From an uncultured Collinsella sp. (GTDB lineage: Bacteria > Actinomycetota > Coriobacteriia > Coriobacteriales > Coriobacteriaceae), in assembly GCA_900544065.1 (NCBI GenBank), contig UQTR01000001.1, positions 1 to 64,000 on the forward strand: a DNA stretch of 64,000 bases. Reading direction: 5' to 3'. Position 1 is the first letter of the stretch; each line of letters opens with the position of its first letter. The notes under the pieces were generated by a model. That model saw only the letters and a program-made list of their open reading frames with translations, did no database searches and was not told the origin of the DNA. Both the position numbers and the translations under genes were made by a program. Below are positions 57,743 to 64,000 of this stretch, piece after piece.

Positions 57743-58171
57743 ATGAGGGTTGTAATCGCTTCCGATGCCGACGGTATGTCGATGAAGGAGTCCATCAAGG
57801 AGATGCTCATCGCCGACGGTCACGAGGTCGTCGACTATTCCGAGACCCCTGCCGCGGACTTTGTCGATTCCGCCACCGCCGTTGCCAAGGACCTGCTGGA
57901 GCACAAGGATTCCCAGGGCTTTGCATTCGATAAGTACGGTGTCGGTTCCTATATGGCTGCCGTCAAGATTAAGGGCATGGTCGTCGCCAACATTTCCGAC
58001 GAGCGCTCCGCCTATATGACCCGCGAGCACAACGGCTCGCGCATGGTCACCATGGGCCCGGGCGTTGTGGGCACCGAGGTCGCCAAGAAGATCGCCCGCG
58101 AGTTCCTGCGCGCCCAGTACGCCGGCGGCCGTCACCAGATCCGTGTCGACATGCTCAACAAGATGGCCTAA
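57743..58171 (+). CDS. lacA: Galactose-6-phosphate isomerase subunit LacA
   Basis: 142 residues, RpiB/LacAB fold. Starts VVIASDADGMSMKESI; with LacB it forms the enzyme converting galactose-6-P to tagatose-6-P. The segment around residues 64-72 reads FDKYGVGSYM, lacking the RpiB active-site Cys, as expected for LacA. AAGGAGG precedes the ATG; lacB follows 63 bp later. Confidence 0.93.
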   Translation: MRVVIASDADGMSMKESIKEMLIADGHEVVDYSETPAADFVDSATAVAKDLLEHKDSQGFAFDKYGVGSYMAAVKIKGMVVANISDERSAYMTREHNGSRMVTMGPGVVGTEVAKKIAREFLRAQYAGGRHQIRVDMLNKMA

Positions 58172-58234
58172 CGAGAGCCACCGAGAACTCGAACTTCTAC
58201 CTCAACTTGTGAATTCAGACGAAAGGACGTTCTG

Positions 58235-58759
58235 ATGAAGAAGACCATCGCAATCGGTTGCGACCATATCGTTACGGACGAGAAGATCTATCTGGCCGAC
58301 CGCCTGGAGCAGGCTGGCTACAAGGTGCTCGACTGCGGCACCTACAGCCACACCCGTACGCACTATCCCATCTACGGCAAGGCCGTGGGCGAGGCCGTTG
58401 CCAGCGGCAAGGCCGACTTTGGCGTGGCCCTGTGCGGCACCGGCATCGGCATCACCAACGCCGTCAACAAGGTTCCCGGCGCCCGCTGCGCCCTGGTTCG
58501 CGACATGACCTCTGCCCTGTATGCCCGTCGCGAGCTCAACGCCAACATCGTGGGCTTTGGCGGCAAGATTACCGGCGAGTTCCTGATGGCCGATATCATG
58601 CTTGCCTTCCTGGAGGAGCCCTACGAGAAGACCTCCGAGCACGATGCCCTGATCGCCAAGATCGATGCCTGCAATAAGGCCGACGCCGAGGCTCAGGCTG
58701 ACCCGCACTTCTTTGACGAGTTCCTCGAGAAGTGGGACCGCGGCGAATACCATGACTAA
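58235..58759 (+). CDS. lacB: Galactose-6-phosphate isomerase subunit LacB
   Basis: 174 residues. [13 protein letters not shown] and the active-site segment [20 protein letters not shown], with the catalytic Cys of the RpiB family, identify LacB. Complements LacA; the pair feeds tagatose-6-P to LacC, whose gene is ~1.3 kb downstream. Confidence 0.94.
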   Translation: MKKTIAIGCDHIVTDEKIYLADRLEQAGYKVLDCGTYSHTRTHYPIYGKAVGEAVASGKADFGVALCGTGIGITNAVNKVPGARCALVRDMTSALYARRELNANIVGFGGKITGEFLMADIMLAFLEEPYEKTSEHDALIAKIDACNKADAEAQADPHFFDEFLEKWDRGEYHD

Positions 58760-59136
58760 GGAGGTTACGCGGTTTTACCAAACCGCGTAACGGGTCGACG
58801 CTGCGCGGCGCTCAGGCACCCCATCTCGCCGCTCAAACCGTCGCTCGCGTACATGAAGTACGCGTCGCTCCTCTTTCGCGGCGACCTGGGGCACCTGAGC
58901 GCTGCTCGCTGACGTAGGGGTACCAGCAGGGTTACCGCTGTTGTTGCGAAGCGTTCTGGTATGGCAAGTTGCTCCGATAACACTTTTGCTTGCTGGGCTT
59001 GAGTGCTTCGCTCCTGGCGGTACCCGGCACTCTGCAACTTTTCAATTGACGGCTCGCGTTTCTGTGAGGGGGCGCGGGCCGGTTTTCTATCAGCCCTATT
59101 GACTTGGCGGGCTGTCGTAAGAAAGGGAAGGCTCCT
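58760..59136. other. 377-bp gap with hairpins between lacB and lacX
   Basis: A perfect 12-bp hairpin GTTACGCGGTTT with a 4-nt loop (58764-58791) is followed by a large imperfect hairpin (58803-58908), then ~230 bp without a recognised feature apart from the lacX ribosome site. No gene supported. Confidence 0.65.
58803..58908. repeat. Large imperfect hairpin, about 106 nt
   Basis: The left half (GCGCTCAGGCACCCCA, TCGCCGC, GTCGC, GTAC) pairs in order with the right half (GTAC, GCGTCGC, GCGGCGA, TGGGGCACCTGAGCGC) around ATGA. It is in the lacB-lacX transcript and could slow or stop read-through. Confidence 0.65.
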
Positions 59137-60018
59137 ATGGAGTTTGTTCTTGATAACGGTTCTATTCGTGTGGCGCTGAGCACGGCTGGCGGATCGTTCA
59201 CTTCTATTGTGGTCAACGGTCGCGAGTACCTGTGGCAGGGCGATCCTTCGGTCTGGTCGGGCCAGGCACCCATTTGCTTTCCGATTTGCGGCGGCCTTCG
59301 TGACGGCCGCGCGATGACCATGGGCGGCCGCGAGGTCAAGCTTGCCCGCCACGGCTTTGCCCGCAAGCAGGAGTGGAAGCTCGAGGAGCAGGGCGATAAC
59401 ATGGTCGCGCTGAGCCTGAGCTCTGCCGACCATGCCGAGTTGCTCGAGCAGTACCCGTATCCGTTTAAGATCGTTGCTCGTTACGCGATCGATTCGGAAA
59501 AGGTGGCCGTGTCGTACGAGGTGACCAATGAGGGTACCGAGGACATGCCGTTCTTTGTGGGCGGTCACCCCGGCTTTGCGTGCCCGCTCGACGAGGGCGA
59601 GTCCTATGACGATTACGAGCTCCGTTTTGAGCAGCGTGAGGCCGCCGAGCTTTGTACTGCCGTCCCCTCGACGGGCCTGATTGATGTTGAGCATCGCAGC
59701 AAGAACCCCATGATCGGCCAGAACCTGTCGCTGACCCACGAACTTTTCGACTTCGCGGAGACCATCTTTGACGTGCTCGAGAGCCGCGTGGTTACGCTGA
59801 CCAAGAAAACCGAGGACAAGGGCGTGCGCCTAACGTTCCGCGATATGCCGTACCTGATTGTGTGGAGCAAGCCCGAAGGCGACTTTGTGGCCGTGGAACC
59901 GTGGGGCGGCCTGTCCACCTGCTCCGACGAGGACGATATTCTGGAGCACAAGCGTGGCTGCCTGGTTGCCAAGCCGGGGGAGACCGTCACCCGCGGTTTT
60001 GAGATCGAGATCCTTTAA
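59137..60018 (+). CDS. lacX: LacX-type aldose 1-epimerase family protein, copy 2
   Basis: 293 residues, close paralog of 38039-38920 (EYLWQGDPSVWSGQAPICFP, RHGFARKQEW, VEPWGGLST). Located between lacAB and lacC, matching the company LacX keeps in lactococcal lac operons. The ATG at 59137 follows AAGGGAAGG. Substrate presumed to be a galactose or tagatose phosphate; unproven. Confidence 0.9.
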   Translation: MEFVLDNGSIRVALSTAGGSFTSIVVNGREYLWQGDPSVWSGQAPICFPICGGLRDGRAMTMGGREVKLARHGFARKQEWKLEEQGDNMVALSLSSADHAELLEQYPYPFKIVARYAIDSEKVAVSYEVTNEGTEDMPFFVGGHPGFACPLDEGESYDDYELRFEQREAAELCTAVPSTGLIDVEHRSKNPMIGQNLSLTHELFDFAETIFDVLESRVVTLTKKTEDKGVRLTFRDMPYLIVWSKPEGDFVAVEPWGGLSTCSDEDDILEHKRGCLVAKPGETVTRGFEIEIL

Positions 60019-60074
60019 AGAGCTATCGTATGTTTGGGGTCGCACACGTCGTGCCCCGGAAACAGGAGTTCAAC

Positions 60075-61010
60075 ATGATTCTGACCGTTACCATGAACCC
60101 GTCGATCGATACGCGCTATCAACTCGACAAGCTGATCATCGACGACGTGAACCGCGTGACGCCCGAAAAGACCGCTGGCGGTAAGGGTCTCAACGTGAGC
60201 CGCGTGCTGCTGCAGTTGGGCGACGATGTGCTCGCGACCGGCCTGCTCGGCGGCCACATGGGTGCCTATATGGCCGAGCTTATGGATGCCGACGGCGTCA
60301 AGAACGACTTTGTGCCCATCGCCGGTGAGACGCGCATTTGCCTGAATATTCTGCACGAGGGTAATCAGACCGAGCTGTTGGAGAGCGGTCCGCAGATTGC
60401 GCCTGCCGAGCTCGAGGCCTTTACGGCAAAGTTCGCCGAGCTTGCAGCGAAGGCGGACGTCGTGACGCTTTCGGGTTCGCTGCCGCGTGGCGTCGATGCT
60501 GGCTACTATGCCGAGCTCGTCAAGATTGCCGAGGAGGCGGGCGCCAAGGTGCTGCTCGACACTTCGGGTGCATCGCTGGAGGCCGCGCTGGAGTCCGACG
60601 CTAAGCCTGAGCTCGTAAAGCCCAACCTGACCGAGATTAACGGCCTACTGGGTACGTCCTTTACGACCGATGATGTCGATGCCCTGCGCGAGGCGCTTGC
60701 CGCCGATGGCCGCTTTGCCGGTATCCCCTGGGTTGTCGTATCGATGGGCGCTGCCGGGTCGGTGGGCTTCCATGAGGGTCGCGCGTTCCGCGCCAAGACA
60801 CCCGCGATTGCGGCCGTGAACGCGACGGGTTCCGGTGACTCGACCATCGCCGGCTTTGCGCATGCCATTGCTGCCGGCGCCGACGACGTCACGGTGCTCA
60901 AGACCGCCAATACCTGCGGCAAGCTCAACGCCATGGATCCCAAGACCGGCCACCTGGTCATGGATCGCTGGGACGAGATCTACAACAGTGTTGTCGTGAC
61001 TGAACTGTAG
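60075..61010 (+). CDS. lacC: Tagatose-6-phosphate kinase (PfkB family), copy 2
   Basis: 311 residues, the same length as and nearly identical in motifs to copy 1 (MILTVTMNPSIDTRY, GGKGLNVSR, NATGSGDSTIAG). In the lac block it phosphorylates the tagatose-6-P made by LacAB. The ATG at 60075 has AGGAG upstream; an in-frame ATG at 60030 is weaker. LacD aldolase is missing from the window. Confidence 0.9.
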   Translation: MILTVTMNPSIDTRYQLDKLIIDDVNRVTPEKTAGGKGLNVSRVLLQLGDDVLATGLLGGHMGAYMAELMDADGVKNDFVPIAGETRICLNILHEGNQTELLESGPQIAPAELEAFTAKFAELAAKADVVTLSGSLPRGVDAGYYAELVKIAEEAGAKVLLDTSGASLEAALESDAKPELVKPNLTEINGLLGTSFTTDDVDALREALAADGRFAGIPWVVVSMGAAGSVGFHEGRAFRAKTPAIAAVNATGSGDSTIAGFAHAIAAGADDVTVLKTANTCGKLNAMDPKTGHLVMDRWDEIYNSVVVTEL

Positions 61011-61034
61011 GAGTCGCGACACCGAACACTTAAA

Positions 61035-61072
61035 AACGGCGCCCGCCGGCGATGTTGCCGGCGGGCGCCGTT
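61035..61072. terminator. Bidirectional terminator between lacC and galT
   Basis: Perfect 16-bp arms AACGGCGCCCGCCGGC (61035-61050, 61057-61072), 6-nt loop; TTTTT on the leftward side and TTGTCTT on the rightward side. Confidence 0.9.
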
Positions 61073-61085
61073 GTCTTGAAGACGA

Positions 61086-61120
61086 AATGATTCGTTTTCC
61101 TCCGTCCCCAAGGGATCATT
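61086..61120 (-). repeat. CCTTGGGGACGGAGGAAAAC repeat, inverted copy
   Basis: Reverse complement reads TGATCCCTTGGGGACGGAGG then AAAACGAATCATT. Other copies: 41511-41543 and 56091-56118. It overlaps the 3-prime end of galT. Confidence 0.7.
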
Positions 61121-62738
61121 ACAACGAGTCGATAAAGCGCTGCTGGGCGGCGCGGCCGGCTTCGTCCCACTTAAAGACGCCGGCGTTGTCGAGCACGTGG
61201 CCAAACACCACGCCGACCTCCTCGTGCAGGATATCGATGGCGTTGTCTGCCGTAAGCTCGTCGGCGCGGCGGGCAAAAACGTCTTCGGCCCATGCGGCGT
61301 GGTTGCGGCATAGATCATCGCCCTCGAGCGCGCTAGCAAGGTCGTAGCTGGCATCGACCTTGGCCGCCAGCAGGTGCTCGCGGACAGCGCCGAGCTCGGG
61401 AACCAGGCGCGGCGGAAGAATGGCCAGGCCCATGACCTCGATCAGGCCGATGTTCTCCTTCTTAATGTGGTGGTACTCGGCATGCGGGTGGAACACGCCC
61501 AGCGGATGCTCGTCGGTCGTGATGTTGCAGCGAAGCGCCAGGTAGGCCTCGTAGATTTCGCCGCCGGCATTTCCGCGAGAGTCGACGCGGCGGATGACGG
61601 GCGTCACGGTGTTGTGCGCCACGCCATCGGCTGTGTACGCGATGACGCCCACAGACTCATCGGTCCACTCGCGCCAGGCGAGGATAATCTTCTCGGCAGC
61701 GTCGAGCAGCTGAGCGCGGTCATGCGAGCGCAGGCGCAGCACCGAGAGCGGCCACTGCAGCACGGTACCGCTGACCTGGTCAAAACCGGGCACGCTAAAC
61801 TGCGAGACCTCGGCGGCATGCATCATGGGGAACTCGTGCGCGCCGCCCTGGAAGTGGTCGTGCGACAGAATCGAGCCGCCCACGATGGGCAGGTCGGCGT
61901 TGGAGCCAATAAAGTAGTGCGGGAACAGGTCGACAAAGTCGAGCAGACAGGTCAGCCCCTTGCGGTCGACGTGCATCGGACGATGCTCGGAGCTCATGGC
62001 AATGCAGTGCTCGTTAAAGTACGCGTACGGGCTGTATTGGAAGCCCCAGCGCTCGCCGTCGAGCTTAATGGGGATAACGCGCAGATTCTGGCGGGCGGGA
62101 TGGGCGCCGCCGTCGGCTGCAGCGGAGCGTCCGGGATAGCCCTCGTTTTCGATGCAGAGCTGGCAGGCGGGATACTTCTCGCCCGTGTTTTTGGCGGCGC
62201 CGGCCGCGGCAATATCGCGCGGGTCCTTTTCGGGCTTTGACAGGTTGATGGTAATCTCGAGGTCGCCCCAGTTGGTGGGGGTGCTCCATTTGATGTTGCG
62301 CGCGATGGCGGCACGGCGCACGTAGCCGGCGTCGCAGCACAGGCCGTAGAACCAATCAGTCGCGGCGCGGGGCTCGTTGACGCCCATGCGGCCGTTGAAT
62401 TCCTCGTTTACAACCGAAGGCCTCGGCATCAGCACGCCCATGATGCGCATGGCGATGCGGTCGCGGCCCGATACCGTGTCCTCGGCAGCACCGTTGGCAA
62501 CAGCCGCCTCGGCAAGCGCGGCAAGTGTGCCTTCAAGGTCAAAGTTGGGCAGGGTATCGGGGTGCAAGAGCGAGAGTTTCTCGACCTGGAGCGCCCAGGC
62601 CATGTCGAGCGCCGGGCCCGTGGCGCCGATGCACTCCAAAATGGTGTTGTAGGCCCAGATGCGATCGTCCTGTCGGATCATCGATCGATGGATGGCATAC
62701 TCAATCAAGCCCTGCGCGGCCTCGCGCACGTCAGTCAT
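61119..62738 (-). CDS. galT: Galactose-1-phosphate uridylyltransferase, class II
   Basis: 539 residues; transfers UMP between UDP-glucose and galactose-1-P in the Leloir pathway. The large size and motifs SHDHFQGGAHEFPM and HPHAEYHHIKKENIGLIEVM mark the Gram-positive class II enzymes, distinct from the ~350-residue E. coli type. The ATG at 62738 overlaps the galK stop (TAATG), so translation is coupled; an ATG three codons earlier is possible. Confidence 0.93.
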   Translation of the reverse strand: MTDVREAAQGLIEYAIHRSMIRQDDRIWAYNTILECIGATGPALDMAWALQVEKLSLLHPDTLPNFDLEGTLAALAEAAVANGAAEDTVSGRDRIAMRIMGVLMPRPSVVNEEFNGRMGVNEPRAATDWFYGLCCDAGYVRRAAIARNIKWSTPTNWGDLEITINLSKPEKDPRDIAAAGAAKNTGEKYPACQLCIENEGYPGRSAAADGGAHPARQNLRVIPIKLDGERWGFQYSPYAYFNEHCIAMSSEHRPMHVDRKGLTCLLDFVDLFPHYFIGSNADLPIVGGSILSHDHFQGGAHEFPMMHAAEVSQFSVPGFDQVSGTVLQWPLSVLRLRSHDRAQLLDAAEKIILAWREWTDESVGVIAYTADGVAHNTVTPVIRRVDSRGNAGGEIYEAYLALRCNITTDEHPLGVFHPHAEYHHIKKENIGLIEVMGLAILPPRLVPELGAVREHLLAAKVDASYDLASALEGDDLCRNHAAWAEDVFARRADELTADNAIDILHEEVGVVFGHVLDNAGVFKWDEAGRAAQQRFIDSL

Positions 62739-63943
62739 TACAGCCATGCCGCGTAAGCCCCCTTGTCAGAAATTGCGTAGTGGCGGGCAGAGCCCTCGCC
62801 CAGCCAGCCGTTCATCTTGGCAATGAAGGTGTCGACCAGGTCGAGCGGCACGAAGGCCTGGATGGTGCCACCAAAGCCGCCACCGTGGATACGGACGGCG
62901 CCACGGCCGTCGAGCACGTGCTCGGCCAGCGCCAGGGCATACATGGAGGGCTGCTCGGAGCCCAGCTTGGCAACGACATTCTGTAGGTACATGGCAGAGC
63001 TGGCGCCGGACTCGCGCGTCAGGACCAGGAACTGATCGATGTCTCCGGCGTTCAGGGCAGCCCAGCGCTTGTCGACCAGGCCGTTTTCGTACCAGTAGTG
63101 AACGGCGCGCAGGCAGGCGCGGTCGCCCAGCTTGGCGCGCAGCTCGGGGAGCTTGGCGTCAAAGTCCGCCACGTTTACCTCGCACAGGCGTGCCTTGCCA
63201 AACTCGGCAGCGACGTCCTGCATCTCGCGCGGAACGGCGGCGTAGTCGTCGGTGGCGGCCACGTGGTCGGCACCGACCTTAACGAGCACGAGCGCATAAC
63301 CGTGATCCTCAAAGTTGAGCTCGAGCTTCTGGGTTTTAGGCTGAGCCTGGTCCTCAAAGTCCATGTAGGCGAGGCCGCCCAGGCACACAGCGGCCTGGTC
63401 CATCAGACCGCAGGGCTTGCCGTAATAGTTGTTCTCGGTGCGCTGGCTCATCTGGGCGAGCGCGACGGGCTCGATGGCGGGTGCTCCCCAGAGCGTCTCC
63501 ATGGCGCGACCGTATGCCGCCTCAACAGCAGCGGAGCTGGAAAGGCCGCCGCCCGAGGGGACAGAGCAGGTGAAGGCGAAGTCGAAGCCCTGGGGCTCAA
63601 CGCCCAGAGCAGCGATTTCGTGGGCCATGCCGCGGACGAGGCTCGCGGACGTGCCCTTCTCGGACTCCTGAACGTCTAGCGTGTCGAGCGCGATTTCAAA
63701 CGTGGGATAGCCCTCGTCGGCTACGCGAACCTTGTTGGAATCGGTTGCCACGGCGATGCCGTCAACGGCGACATCGAGCGAGCCGGCGATAACGTGGCCA
63801 CCCTCGTGGTCAGTGTGGTTGCCGCTGATCTCGGAGCGGCCGGGCGCGTGCACGTAGAGCACCTGGCGGTCGCCGATGGGGCCAAACTCCTCTTCGAACA
63901 GCTTGGTGAGCGTGGCGAATGTCTTTTCGTCGGGGGTGGTCAT
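62738..63943 (-). CDS. galK: Galactokinase
   Basis: 401 residues, GHMP kinase. APGRSEISGNHTDHEGG is the galactokinase signature, CSVPSGGGLSSSAAVE the ATP-binding motif, and GGGFGGTIQAF the C-terminal motif. First gene of galKT, with AAGGA before the ATG. UDP-glucose 4-epimerase is not in the window. Confidence 0.95.
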   Translation of the reverse strand: MTTPDEKTFATLTKLFEEEFGPIGDRQVLYVHAPGRSEISGNHTDHEGGHVIAGSLDVAVDGIAVATDSNKVRVADEGYPTFEIALDTLDVQESEKGTSASLVRGMAHEIAALGVEPQGFDFAFTCSVPSGGGLSSSAAVEAAYGRAMETLWGAPAIEPVALAQMSQRTENNYYGKPCGLMDQAAVCLGGLAYMDFEDQAQPKTQKLELNFEDHGYALVLVKVGADHVAATDDYAAVPREMQDVAAEFGKARLCEVNVADFDAKLPELRAKLGDRACLRAVHYWYENGLVDKRWAALNAGDIDQFLVLTRESGASSAMYLQNVVAKLGSEQPSMYALALAEHVLDGRGAVRIHGGGFGGTIQAFVPLDLVDTFIAKMNGWLGEGSARHYAISDKGAYAAWL

Positions 63944-64000
63944 GGGAGTCCTTTCCTTGGCGCGCCCGGGTGGGTTTTGCGTCGTTATGAGTACGTTAAC
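63944..64000 (-). other. Upstream edge of galK
   Basis: Only 57 bp upstream of galK are present; a ribosome site AAGGAC is visible but no complete promoter. Confidence 0.4.

Overview
The window is gene-dense, GC-rich DNA from a gut actinobacterium. The gene set looks most like Collinsella (class Coriobacteriia): an archaeal-type topoisomerase I, tmk-holB-ricT synteny, many PTS and lactose genes, and many hairpin-rich intergenic repeats. This placement comes from overall resemblance, not from a marker gene. No rRNA, CRISPR array, intact insertion sequence or prophage was seen. One tRNA (Thr, CGT) is present.

0.2-30 kb is mostly housekeeping. It holds mannose-6-P isomerase with a GntR regulator, a divergent ROK glucokinase, Mn-pyrophosphatase, NhaA, a PLP aminotransferase, a STAS protein, TatA-TatC followed by the nickel chaperones HypA-HypB, topoisomerase I, tmk-holB-ricT, ComF, a coriobacterial nuclease-like protein, a solute-binding lipoprotein, HPF, DegV, a dehydrogenase with a Cys/His-rich tail, isocitrate dehydrogenase and a membrane-anchored SurA-like protein. 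A small AT-richer island (28.9-29.9 kb, one secreted protein and one HTH-like protein) lies between two inverted copies of a repeat of about 103 bp.

30-40.6 kb is an amino-sugar block: a mannose-family PTS (IIA, YajC, IIB, IIC, IID), a GntR/UTRA regulator, AgaS, NagA, then a flavodoxin, LacX, LacC, a 3-prime fragment of a second nagA, and YhcH. Together these fit N-acetylgalactosamine use: PTS uptake, deacetylation by NagA, deamination/isomerisation by AgaS to tagatose-6-P, and phosphorylation by LacC. Near-identical palindromes in front of the PTS and agaS promoters are likely sites for the GntR protein.

41-64 kb is a lactose/galactose block: an orphan EIIB lacking its phospho-histidine, GalM, a LacR-type DeoR regulator, two successive lacG-lacE-lacI modules, one LacF (EIIA), LacA, LacB, a second LacX-LacC pair, and GalT-GalK. 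The cell appears able to use lactose by the PTS/tagatose-6-P route and galactose by the Leloir route. Tagatose-1,6-bisphosphate aldolase and GalE are not in the window.

The most unusual signals are intergenic: two arrays of an about 80-bp periodic hairpin repeat flanking the lac modules (six units in all); two homologous elements with 25-bp inverted arms, fixed ~100-nt centres and compensatory arm changes; a third 46-bp-arm inverted repeat; a recurrent CGGTGAACGGT motif near sugar genes; and a dense TGACACG dyad array before an AlbA_2-type regulator. Starts and products come from reading the sequence; homology searches were not possible.
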